A stretch of DNA of 33,026 nt from Pholiota molesta. Its lineage: Eukaryota > Basidiomycota > Agaricomycetes > Agaricales > Strophariaceae. The notes under the pieces were generated by a model. That model made no database searches. It was given only the letters and a program-made list of their open reading frames with translations, and was not told where the DNA came from. The number at the start of each line of letters is the position of its first letter. Within the stretch, counting starts at the first letter, position 1. The stretch covers positions 1 through 33,026 of the forward strand of contig JACGCK010000365.1 of assembly GCA_014925825.1 (NCBI GenBank), in the 5' to 3' direction. Position numbers and translations under genes: made by a program. Of this stretch, positions 21,340 to 32,365 are shown piece after piece.

Positions 21340-21365
21340 GTATCTCAATGCTATGCCACTGAAGC
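20341..21365 (+). repeat. Subterminal tandem array, left (32-bp and 40-bp units)
   Basis: By my count there are about 30 units with the core TGCCACAAAATCTCATA. Most units are 32 bp (core plus TGCATTTCATTCTGC type); others are 40-41 bp (core plus TCGGGATTTGCGTCTCAATG type). The two lengths recur in mixed order, and degenerate units (CATAGAATCTCATA, CACGAAATCTCATA) occur. Open frames across the array simply translate the repeat and are not genes. The units are plausible transposase-binding sites (inference). Confidence 0.9.
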
Positions 21366-21546
21366 TCATAAAGAAGTTCATATCGTTCTTAATTACCACA
21401 AAATCTCAATAGTATATCAATTGAATACTACAGAATCTTATAAGTATTTCAATGAGATACCGAAGCACATATGCAGAATGTCCCCCTAGCCCATCATCTG
21501 AAGCAGAGCTGGGATGGTTGATGAGTATCCATGTTGTATTTCAAGC

Positions 21547-24545
21547 TTATTTGCGTAGTCTAATTCAGAATTGTCACCATTAGTATAATCATCCAGAATC
21601 ACAATAAAATTGTAAGAACATACCTCTTTGATCCTTCACGGACTTCAGTATCATCTTTGCGGCCTCTCTTCTTGGATTGATCGTTCTCAATTAATATAAC
21701 CATCTCACCGACAACCCATTTGATATCCTCTAAGGCCATGAGCACTCGAGCAGACAGGCCTTCCTTCAGAAGCCACCATGAAAGCGCGACCACAACCGTA
21801 TAAATACCGGCTGATCCACCTTTGCACAAAATCTGCCACTCTTCATCACCTGGTGCCTCTACCATCAAGGAAACGGATTCGATCGATTTGAATCCACCAA
21901 CGTCTGAGTTACCAGTTCTCCACTCAGGCTGTAGAGATAACCACCATGTGAGGTAGGACTCTGCAAAGGCCTCGATGTCAACAATGTTAGGAGCAGAATT
22001 CTTGCGTTTGCTTCTGATCCAAGTCACAACCTCATCAGGGCGAGACGTATTTGGTATGTTCTATGAGAATAATCAGCTAAGGAACAAGGCTACAAAGAAC
22101 AGTATGAGCACTGACCCCTGTAGGTGGATTCGCCTTCTCAAATCTGTAAAACAGGTAAAGAAGACGTCTCCAACGTTTGTCGTTTGAGACGTTGTATAGG
22201 TAGTCAACCATGCCTGTGTGAGTCAACCATGCTGGGAGTGTGTCCATGTCGATCTCTGAATTGGGACCAGACAGTAACTTGCGGCGCTGTAGCTTGTTCT
22301 TGTTCATGCCAGCTGCTTCGCTATCATCGGACGTGCGAGCAGGAGTTGGCTGGGCGCATGACGGAGGTTCGAGCTCCCCGGTGTTGTCATTGTCCACCGT
22401 ATCGTCGACTGGCGCACCATCGGCTGGGGCTTCGAGGCTGGCCGCACCTTGGGCATTGGTCGTCGTTTCAATCACCGGGGCTTTGAGGCTGGGCCCACCT
22501 TGGGCGTTGTCGACTTCACCATTCGACGCGATGTCCATCGGCGCGGCTTCTAGGCTGGCTGCACCTTGGGCGTTGGTCGTCGTTGCACTGTCAACCGCGG
22601 CGGTGGCCTGATTAGGCTTAGAGCTACGAAATCCAACCTCTAGTGAGCAGTATTCCAGAATCCACAAGTATTATCAAGACTAGCACTTACCTAGTAGTTC
22701 CTTTCTTCCTTGTTGACGATCTTGTAGCCGCTATGTTCTTGGTTCCCGGGGCCGTAGAGTCCGAGTCGTCAATCGCTGGGGAGGCTTCGAGGCTGGCCGC
22801 ACCTTCGGCGTTGGTCGTCGTTGCACTGTCAACAACCGCGGCGGCCTGATTAGGCTTAGAGCTACGGAATTCAACCTCTAGTGAGCAGTATCCCACAAGT
22901 ATTATCAAGACTGACACTTACCTAGTAGTCCCTTTCTTCCTTGTTGACGATCTTGTTGGCTGCGGCGGTGTCTTCTCTTTCTTCTTGCCCTTCGCGGCAG
23001 TAGTGGGTTTAGGCGCCTTAGAAGCAGTCTTAGGTGGCGGAGCTTTCTCGTCCCTTTCGATGGGGTATTGAACCTCCAACTGCTTCAATAATGCCTTATT
23101 CTTTCTGATGTTTTCCTCCTTACGAAGCTCATACTCGCTTTTACCCCCGTGCTTCCGGACCTTCTTGACGGCAACCTCTTCACCACCTTCGTCATCGTCG
23201 TCTCCATCGTCTTCGCCGTCTAGCTGATCAACCTCCATATCCTCGCCGTCGTCCTGCTCTTCCTCACCGTTGTCCTGCTGTTTCTCATCGTCGTCGTCCT
23301 CTTCCTCACCGTCGTCCTCTTCCTCGTCGCTTTCCAGCTCCTTCCCTTTCTTGGCTTTCTTGCCTTTCTTCTGTCGGCTTCTTTGTTCGGCTTCCTCATC
23401 CTCATCCTCTGGAACAAGTGCGCGCGAATCACAAACATCTTCCGCTGCAACCGGTGCATTCAGGTTAGAGTTCGTTGTTACTACGCCAGCAAAGGGAACC
23501 ACTTACGAAACGCTGCATGTAGGAAGTCGTCGAAAGGTGCGGCGATGTGTTCGTTGTATTCGTCCTCGCCCAGAAACTGTGAGAAATCGTCGCCTTCTGG
23601 AGTTGTTCCAGAGTGGATCCTGAAATACGACGAACAATTCATGTGAGCCATTGCCACGCGAGTATCACGGAGGTATGAAATGATGACTCACATAAATGCT
23701 TTAATCTCACCACCTTGATGAGGCTCAGGACCCCCTGCAAGAATTGAGATACTCCACCCCGTCTGTTTTGCAAGAGACTCCGCCATGGCTAGCATGGTAC
23801 GAGGAAGTTTGTGGATAGCCCTATAAAGTGGTGAGCAGCCATTGTCACGCCAATAGCAACGCACGTACTGCTGAAAATTTTTGTTCCGCTTGTTAGCGCT
23901 GTTGTCGTCTTCGGCGTCATCTTCTTCTCCAGAACCCGGCTGGTCGCGGAGCTCCTGAACACGCTCCTTCATCTCATCCGTTTCTTCGGCATATTTTGTC
24001 TTGAGGAACACGTTCATGAAAGCAAACCGTGAATGAGGCGGCTTCGATTCGGAACCATTCTTCTCCTCCCACTCGTCCCGAAACTTTTGCCACTCCTTGT
24101 CGATAATCGGTTTCCAATGGTCCTTGTAGGTAAGTCGTTGATATATTTGCCATTCTTGCGGGCGCTTTGACTTCCGTTTGATTTTAAGGATACCCCGACT
24201 TGTATCAATTCCAGCGGTCACTATTCCTCTGTTGGTGTTGTGGAACCATGCCTTGATTTGCTGAGATATGAGGTGAGCATAGGTGTTTAAATCACAGTAA
24301 TTCAAGCAAGAACTTACTTTATACTTTTCGGCTCGCTTCTTCTTGACAGCGTCGGACATATTCACAGCTTCAGCAAGCTCTTTTGGAGTGGGCGCGTCGA
24401 TTGGGAATGCGTCCCTCCATTCTGTAAAGACCTTCGGAAAGAACTTCTTCGCCGTAGTGCCGCTTTCACGAGCTTTAACAAACTCTGGGAACTTGTCCAG
24501 CAGCCACTGTCGCTGGGATTTCGTCGTCCAATGTTGGCGAGTCAT
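21547..24545 (-). CDS. KDZ-element cargo protein of unknown function, 853 residues, eight exons
   Basis: Exons 24318-24545, 23692-24260, 23507-23619, 22922-23444, 22692-22861, 22116-22624, 21624-22060 and 21547-21559. All seven introns are GT/AG, 55-72 nt, and phases close exactly to a stop at 21547-21549. The N-terminus (MTRQHWTTKSQRQWLLDKFP) is Trp-rich; residues about 77-87 (QIKAWFHNTNR) resemble a homeodomain recognition helix (WFxNxxR). Residues 80-270 are a globular region with HSRFAFMNVFLK and YVRCYWRDNGCSPLYRAIHK. Exon 4 is a long Asp/Glu tract with Lys patches (KKGKKAKKGK). Exons 5-6 are Ala/Thr/Ser-rich repeats. The C-terminal 200 residues hold a second conserved-looking domain (WLTHTGMVDYLYNVS, RWRRLLYLFYRFEKANPPTG, KGGSAGIYTVVVALSWW) and end SKRLRK. 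Both domains resemble uncharacterised multicopy Agaricomycete proteins. Nuclear, DNA-binding is inference. Divergent from the TET/JBP gene. Confidence 0.85.
22555..22950 (-). repeat. Intragenic tandem duplication spanning an exon-intron-exon junction
   Basis: The exon end (SSTRKKGTT), the complete intron and the following exon start (SSKPNQA, DSATTTNA, GAASLEA) occur twice: 5' copy about 22780-22950 with intron 22862-22921 (60 nt), 3' copy about 22555-22720 with intron 22625-22691 (67 nt). Both introns keep GTAAGTG donors and CGTAG acceptors in the same phase, so the duplication lengthened the protein without breaking the frame. Further partial repeats of the ATTTNAQGAASLEA type follow in exon 6. 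Confidence 0.85.
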
Positions 24546-24978
24546 TGCCGTGAGGAATTAGGCGCTATCTTTAAGTTATTAAGGTACGCGTTGAAGGACA
24601 AAGTGAACGAGAAGTTGACGAGCGTCGAGGGAGGTTCAAGTTCAGTTGCTGACGTGGTGTCGGCGATTCAAAGAAACGGAGGTATAAAAAATATTACAAA
24701 TTGTTATATAAAGCATGAATATTAATGCTTTCCACATTTTTTCATTGAAGCCGACGTTTGCCATACGAATTCATAAAGAAGCGCACTTGAATGCCCAGTT
24801 CGGAGCGCGACTTCCCAAGTGCGGCGAGCACGTGCCGCGCGAACGCTGTCAGGTGATATTTCAACTTGAGATCAACGAAGTTTATCAGTGAACTACTTCA
24901 AGTTCGCTTCATTCCGCCCAAGTCCATCTATCCATATTCACACCGCGCCAGTATCTCTTGTATTGAATCCCGCGAAAA
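24546..24978. promoter_or_regulatory. Divergent intergenic region between the cargo gene and TET/JBP gene
   Basis: A 433-bp head-to-head region, presumably with promoters for both genes. GTATAAAAAATATT at 24680-24693 is a TATA-like element on the plus strand, though about 285 bp from the proposed TET/JBP start. No repeat of the terminal array occurs here. Confidence 0.4.
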
Positions 24979-26947
24979 ATGGGCTCGAGAACCAGGCAAG
25001 CCATTTCACTTATTCCTTGTCTTCCCTCCTCCTTGGCAGGCGCAGATGCTCTGAGAAGCTCTCAGCAGATGCGCTTGGTCTTTCTTCTTTCCCGAGCTTG
25101 CTCGATTTTTTTTGGCGTGCGCAGACGCTCTGATACTCGAAGCCACGGGAATTCTCAGCCGATGCGCGTGCCGATTCTTCAGTCTACATCTAAACGCCCA
25201 GATCTTATCCAGTGATCGGCTAACGTTAAGCGACTGTTTCATTTAGGGAGTCTGCCCCGGTGGGACCAGCTATTTCTTTTGACTCTGGATTTGTGTTCGA
25301 GCACAGTCTCAGGGACAGCATCTCAAAGGAGTATGAGTACTCGCTTTCCGACGTCGGCCCAACCGATCGCACCCTGCCGGATAAGCTCCCTTTAGAGCTT
25401 CAACTTTTCTTTGGAACTTCACCTCTCACTTCTCCCTCGACATCGCCGCTCTCTTCCCCCCCATCTTCGGCGCCGTCTTCCAGATCCGCATCGCCAGCTC
25501 GTCCCAGGTTCCCTACTCCAAGCCGCCGCGCGGAATCTATCACGGCTGAGGTTGGATCGCATATGGAACCTACGCCCATCGATGTCGCATCATCTACGAC
25601 GGCCGAAGTTGAATCTCGTGCGGAACCTACACCCACGGATACCGCATCCTCCGCTTCACTGGCTCCTCAATCGTCAACACGCAGCGCGAAAATAGGCGCC
25701 ATGAATAGCAAGGCTAAGAGAAACAAGCGGCGCGGACATGCGAACAGGAGCAAGAAGCGGCGCAAGGATCGAGAGGAAGTTCGCCGCGAGCCATACCGCG
25801 TGCGCGACGAGAATTTGGACAAGTTCGTCGCGCCCGCAGATGAGCTCAAAACAAACTACGATACCAGCAAAATTCCTTCTACATTGCGAGGGTTCACTTC
25901 TCTGCCAGGAAAATCGGGAAGAGTCCACACCGCAAAGGAACTGGTGGAGAAATTTGGCTTCACGTTGGTGAAATGGGATGGCAAGTGAGTTATTTTTATT
26001 AGCCCTTCTAAGCGCTGCATTGGCTAACCACTGCTAGAACTTCACGACCCATAGTTGACGCGTCATCCCGCGTTATTGGGGTACTCGTCGGCAGGCCCGA
26101 CAACCCCTCTTGGGAGCAAACCCATCAACGCGCGTTTGAAACTATTCGGCGCTTGGCCAAGAGATGCGCGTTCCCCCCAAAAGTCAAGAAACATCGTCGG
26201 GGCGACTTCCCTGCGTTGAGCTGGGGTATTTCGCAAGGTCCAGGGGGAGGGGTACGTCCGAAAATCCGCGCGTTTCTTCTATACTCACAGTTTACGCAGC
26301 ACCCAGGCAATTTATACCACTACGGAAAAAACAAGGAGGCTCTGCTGGAACTCGTTGCCAACGCGGATGTTGGACGAATGGCCGGATTGGCGAACGGAGC
26401 GTTTGCGACTTGGGCTCCTGATCTCTACGACTACTGCGACAGCCACTTCCGAGATCTCCTAAACCACGACTGCACCCTGCGCCGGAACTGGCCCAACAAT
26501 GTATGGCCGACATTTGCCATCAACTTCGGTCCAAAGACCATCTGTAAGCGACATCGCGATTTTGGGAACCTTCCGTTTGGCTTGTGCAGCATAACAGCAC
26601 TTGGCGACTTTGACCCCACCCAAGGCGGGCATCTGGTGCTCTGGGATCTCATGCTCGTTATCGAGTTCCCTCCAGGCTCCACTATCTTGATTCCATCGTC
26701 GGCGATCGAGCATTCAAATACTCCCATCGGTCGGCGTGAAACTCGGTGCTCCTTTACGCAGTACAGTCCGGGCGGTCTCTTCCGCTGGGTTGAGCAAGGG
26801 TTCCAGCTGACCCCAGAATTTGAGTGCACATTGGACGACGAGGGCTGGATAAAGGAGGAGGAAAAAAACAGGGAGCGATGCGCCTTAGGGCTTTCGCTCT
26901 TTTGGACTGTAGATAAAATTCTCAAAAACAAGGCGGCCTGTTCTTGA
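24979..26947 (+). CDS. TET/JBP-family 2-oxoglutarate/Fe(II) dioxygenase
   Basis: Known role of the family: oxidation of 5-methylcytosine (TET) or thymine (JBP) in DNA using Fe(II), O2 and 2-oxoglutarate, in the nucleus. Exons 25247-25984, 26038-26251 and 26300-26947 are firm (introns 53 and 48 nt, CTAAC and CTCAC branch sites). An additional first exon 24979-25211 with a very short 35-nt intron supplies the only in-frame ATG; total 610 residues. The N-terminal 300 residues are Ser/Pro/Thr-rich with a basic patch (NKRRGHANRSKKRRKDR). The catalytic double-stranded beta-helix follows: NLYHYGKN, the metal-binding HxD (CKRHRD, about His480/Asp482), LPFGLCSITALGDFDPTQGG, LVLWDLMLVIEFPPGSTILI, the distal His (AIEHSN, about 533) and the 2-oxoglutarate Arg (RRETR, about 544) before CSFTQYSPGGLFRW. 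All expected catalytic residues are present. The start is the weakest part. Confidence 0.93.
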
Positions 26948-27236
26948 AGTAGTACATGTGAGTTCAAACTGCGCAGTCGTGCTCGCATGAATAAGTTTGC
27001 TGAAGCCTTTGATCTCAAGATATATAACTTTGTTGTCCTCTTGTCAATGAAATCAGGGCTCAGTGCACCTTCATTCCATATCCTCCAACTGAGATGCCCG
27101 ATATAGCATATGAATGGCTTGATTTAGTTAATCTCGCAGTGGGCATCAGATCTTTGCCTTGCTCACTCATAACTCACTCATAACTCGTCTGATAACATGC
27201 TTTTGCATCTCTTTCACCTGCCAGCACACGCCTCGT

Positions 27237-30200
27237 ATGGCCAAGCGCAAAGACGACGGCGCTGATGGCATAAGTCCCCCCCCTCAAAGTCAACCATCCA
27301 CAAAACGACGTCGACCGACTACCAGTCGTGCAGGTGCAGATGTGCCGCGGCCCACTCGCGCTAGCCGTGTCACTACCATTGCCATACCTCGTCAAGGCCC
27401 TGGACGGCTGCTGGGATCGCACAAGCTTCAAACCCGAACCCGAACACCAGACAGCACCTTTGGGGCCCCTTTGGATACTAGCCAATCCGATAGGGCTAGC
27501 TTTCTATACGCTGCTTTCGACGCCCCCGACTTTGGCGAAAGCTCTCACTTCAATGCAGATACTGCGGTTCTGGACGATAACTCCAAGTCCGTGGCTTCGA
27601 AAGCGAAACGATCTCGGGATAATAACACCCAGGTAGGTTTCTTTGTCCAATTCATTCTTTGGAGTACTGGTAACGGTTCTACTACCACGCCCTGCAGTCA
27701 AAGCTTCATCAATGGCTCGCGTTCCGGAGTGACACCCTTGACGAACTTCTCAGGCATGACGGTCTCGGTGGTTCACTTGAGGACGATTCATGCACTATCT
27801 GCAAAAATGTGGTGGGGATGGTCAGATGTAAGGACTGTTTTGGTGGCGGTCGTCTCCGTTGCAATGTGTGTATGGTACAAACGCACAGGGAGGCACCTTT
27901 GCACAGGGTTGAGGTAAGCTTTAAGACAAGCGACGCGACGCCTCGAATGCTCATCACATACTTTTTCTAGCGGTGGACCGGCCAATTTTTCCGCAAGGAG
28001 ACCTTGCAAGCTCTTGGTCTGCGAATCCAACTCGGCCATGGAGGTGAATCCTGCCCTTGTCCCTCCTCAGGCCCTCCAAACTTCATGGTTTTCGACATGT
28101 CCGGCATCCATCCTATCAGCATCGACTACTGCAGCTGCCCCATAGACAACCTTCCAGACCGACAAACACAGCTTTTAAGGGCTGGTTGGTTTCCAGCTAC
28201 CTTTTCACGCCCGAATACCGCATTCACCTTCGACTGTCTCAATACGTTTCATGAACATACCCTTCAAGGCAAAGGGAATCTCTATGATTTTTATTACCTC
28301 CTTACACGAAAGACGGATAACGCAGGTGTCTGGGGTGGTCATTCGATCGTGCGTCCAATAAAATTAAACGCCTGAACGTTGACTAATTCATTTCACTAGG
28401 ATCGTTATAAAGAACTCAGTCGTGCTTTTAGGATTTGGAGGAATCTCATGGCCCTCAAACGCGCTGGGCGGGCCACGATCCAGCCGGCGTAGATGCTACC
28501 CCTGCAAGAGCCTTAATCGTTGAATGCCCAGCTTGTCCGCATCCTGGACGAAACCTTCCCCAAACTGGGCTTTGGCAGGGCCCCTTTTGTGCGTTCTCTT
28601 TGATTATCAGCATTTAAGCGAAGTGCTGAAAACATTGAAGGTTTTTATACATCCTTTATATCTCGGTTGACGCGAATTTCAAGCTCAAAGGAAAGGAGCG
28701 TGGCCTCAAAGACGTCGAACTCATGCCAGGGTGGGGCGTCTACGTCGAAGAATTGGCCTACCAAAAGTTTCTCTCCAATTATGTTGATCATCCTGAAGTA
28801 CGTTCACATTGTAATCCATCTTTCACATCTCAATTCTTTTACATCCTCCAGGTCAACGATTGTGAATCGGAGCATGATGCCCTCGCAAAAGCGGCTACCC
28901 GCGGCATTCCAGGATATGCGTCTTCAGGCAATGGAATAGCTATTTGTTCAAGGCACGGCCTCGTACGAAGCGCCGGTGACCTTCAGAAAGGCGAAAAGTG
29001 CGTAAAATTAAAGCCCTCATACACATGCTGTGAAGCTGACTTGGATATTCTTTAAAGATACTGCAACATGGACTATATCATACTGACGGCCCTCATTGGC
29101 ATCGCTCTGCCGCGCGTACTCATAACATATGATATCGCGTGTCAGTGGTCGAAAAATTTCAGGTCGCGTATGCAGGCATTTCCAGAGCATATGCGGATTC
29201 CCCCTGAAACCAAGATTGACGTTGCGATACCTAGCTGGCATATAAACGGACATGGCCAGAAGTGCCGGGATGGGTTTCTCTTGGGTATACGAAGGGTGCT
29301 GGAAGGACATGCGGAGAAGAGGTTGAAATTAGCTGGTCGCATGCCAATCCTCTCGTTCCGAGTGTGAAGGAAATGGGACCAGCCGCTCGACATGATACGC
29401 TTAACGACCACTGGAACGGATGGAACTTTCGTAAAATCGTCGGGTTCAGTGAGTGATAATGCATTCAAACTCTCTTCAACGTTGATTATTTCTAACGTTT
29501 TATCCAATTTAGAGGCGTTTCTTGCGAGACGATTTGAAGAAGCAACTGCCATGAGTGCAAAGCAGCAGACTGTTTTTCAGCAGTTCTCTTCTTCACTCCC
29601 TGCTATGACGACAAAGAAGTGGGAAAGAATGATTGAGCTATGGGAAAATAATCCCAAGGCCCCGAATCCTATACAGATAATGTCAGAAGTAAGTATCTTA
29701 TTCAAGGGTGTGCTGCTAGGCCGTTAATCATGAATTCTATCAGCAACCACTCTAAATGATGTACGTTTGGAATTGGCCAAAGAAGAAGGTTTTCGTATCG
29801 CCTCTGGGCATACACCGCAACACGAAGTCACAATGCTCGGTTTCTTCAACATTGGCTTTGATATTGAGGATCAGCAGTGCGTTCTATATCCGCCACATTG
29901 TCGATTTCATCTCTAACATGGCTGAATGCATAGATTTGCTCTGAAAAAAGAAATTACAGAGCGGAACCCAACGAGCAAGCTCGCTGAACTTGAAGAAAAG
30001 AAAACCTCACTCATACGGCAAATCCAAAGCTGGCAGCTTGTCCAAATGGCTTATATTCCCTGCACTGCGTCAATAATTCAGACAAACGGAGAAAACCGCT
30101 ATGCCAACCCCGAGTCTATGGCGCTTCGTTTTCCATCTTCACTCCCTCCCGAGGCGCGCGCTCTCCCAGAATTGAAGGAAATATGTGAAATGGAACGCCG

Positions 30201-31017
30201 TCTGCGCGAACCTCAAGCTGATGATGCTCTGGCTGACATCCGCCGACAGCGAAGAATTATTCAAGGCCTGTGGGATTTCAAGAAATTGAACGTGTCGGGT
30301 ACAGGAAATCGGCCAAATACGAAGCTTTTCGACCTCTATACGCGCATAAATCAGAAGCTACAGCGTGCAGCTCACCGCTATCACATTGCATACCATGCTT
30401 TAAGCAAACTCGATCCAAACGGAGCGTGGGTGGAGCGTCTTAAGGAACTACATCCCAAAGATATACGTGGCCCTGGTCGTGATCCTGACAACGCCGATGA
30501 TACACAGAGCTCAAAGGGCCGATATGAACCCTCATGGATTTGGCTAGTGCAGCGATCACCTCGCGAGAGAGTAGATGAAAACCAGTCTGAAGAGGAATTC
30601 AATGAGACTTTAAGAGTTGAATGGGCCCAAATACGAGCACGTGGAATTCGATGGAAAGAAGAAGAGCTGATCGTTCGGGAAGAAATGCGGCGAGTCCTTT
30701 CATTTCTGGAATGGAAGGCAGCATGGTGGGAGGAGCAGGCCGACCAACGACAATTCACAGATTCAAAGCTTGAAAGTGGGGTGGCTGCGTATGCCTTCAA
30801 GCAGGCATTCATATGCAAGCAAATGGCGGAGGGCTGTGGAACACATTGGATGCATATTTTTCAAAAGTATGGTTCCATTCCACTGTGGGGGAAACCTTAC
30901 TTGGTTGTCAGGTCTTCAGTGGCAAAAGATGGGCATATCACATCATTGAATAATGGTGATACACTGACAGTGAGTCTGATAGTGATGGAGAGAATCTGGA
31001 GGTACCAAGTCCCTTGA
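27237..31017 (+). CDS. CxC2-type KDZ transposase, ten exons, four single-base frame breaks
   Basis: Exons 27237-27632, 27698-27913, 27971-28348, 28400-28588, 28641-28797, 28852-28997, 29058-29448, 29513-29688, 29744-29876 and 29934-31017, about 1090 residues. ATG 27237 opens MAKRKDDG. Exon 2 holds a Cys/His cluster (CTICKN, RCKDCFGGG, RCNVC, THREAPLH) of the CxC2 type associated with KDZ transposases. The RNase H-like core follows: first Asp in SVDANFKLKG (28669-28671), ECESEH-like NDCESEHDALAKA, CNMDY, second Asp in TYDIACQW (29131-29133), HINGHGQKC, the Glu-rich TCGEEVEISW (29313-29333) and HDTLNDHWNGWNFRKI. A coiled, charged C-terminal region ends GCGTHWMHIFQKYG. Frame breaks, each repaired by one base: near 28470-28472 (GGG), 28558-28561 (CCCC), 29283-29285 (GGG) and 29743-29744. 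A different terminal splice could end in an acidic tail (SDSDGENLEV) at 31034. Confidence 0.9.
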
Positions 31018-31069
31018 ATTCAGACATGGAGTAAGGTACAAGATGTGCAGTTTTAAGCTTAAATAATTA

Positions 31070-32365
31070 CGAGATTCTATGCCAAATAATTGAGACGCAA
31101 ATCCCGATATGAGATTTTGTGGCAAGGGATTGACATGGTTATGAGATTTTGTGGCATGTCATTGACATGCTTATGAGATTTTGTGGCATAGTATTGATGT
31201 GGTTATGAGATTTTGTGGCATGGGATTGAGATGTTTATGAGATTTTGTGGCAGCAGAATGAAATGCATATGAGATTTCGTGGCATGACATTGAGACGCAA
31301 ATCCCGATATGAGATTTTGTGGCATGGGATTGACATGGTTATGAGATTTTATGGCATCAGAAAGAGATGTGTATAAGATTCTATGGCATGACATTGAGAC
31401 GCAAATCCCGATATGAGATTTTGTGGCATGGGATTGAGATGTTTATGAGATTTGTAGCATCAAAATGAAATATGTATGAGATTCTATGCCAAATAATTGA
31501 GACGCAAATCCCGATATGAGATTTTGTGGCATCAGAAAGAAATGTGTATAAGATTCTGTGGCATAACATTGAGACGCAAATCCCCATATGAGATTTTGTG
31601 GCATGGAATTGAGATGTTTATGAGATTTTGTAGCATCAGAATGAAATGCATATGAGATTCTATGCCAAATAATTGAGACGCAAATCCCGATATGAGATTT
31701 TGTGGCATGGGATTGACATGGTTATGAGATTCTATGGCATCAGAATGAAATGCATATGAGATTTCGTGGCATGACATTGAGATGCAAATCCCGATATGAG
31801 ATTTTGTGGCAGCAGAATGAAATGCATATGAGATTCTATGGCATCAGAATGAAATGCATATGAGATTTTGTGGCAGCAGAATGAAATGCGTATGAGATTT
31901 TGTGGCAGCAGAATGAAATGCATATGAGATTTTGTGGCAGCAGAATGAAATGCGTATGAGATTTTGTGGCAGCAGAATGAAATGCATATGAGATTTCGTG
32001 GCATGACATTGAGATGCAAATCCCGATATGAGATTTTGTGGCAGCAGAATGAAATGCATATGAGATTCTATGGCATCAGAATGAAATGCATATGAGATTT
32101 TGTGGCAGCAGAATGAAATGCATATGAGATTCTATGGCATCAGAATGAAATGCGTATGAGATTTTGTGGCAGCAGAATGAAATGCTTATGAGATTTTGTG
32201 GCATAGTATTGATGTGGTTATGAGATTTTGTGGCATGGGATTGAGATGTTTATGAGATTTTGTGGCAGCAGAATGAAATGCATATGAGATTTCGTGGCAT
32301 GACATTGAGACGCAAATCCCCATATGAGATTTTGTGGCATCAGAATGAAATATGTATGAGATTTT
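31070..32365 (-). repeat. Subterminal tandem array, right (inverted copy, longer than left)
   Basis: The same 32- and 40-bp units as on the left, in inverted orientation. The right array is a few hundred bp longer, mainly through extra 32-bp units between about 31840 and 32190. Innermost units near 31070-31130 differ in order from the left end. Confidence 0.9.

Noticed and set aside
25260..25262. GTG start for the TET/JBP gene
   Set aside because: Nuclear fungal genes start at ATG; the frame continues upstream to a good splice acceptor at 25246.
20341..32365. Repeat arrays resembling CRISPR or coding repeats
   Set aside because: The units are directly abutting variants of one sequence without unique spacers, in a fungal transposon end; the long frames across them only translate the repeat.
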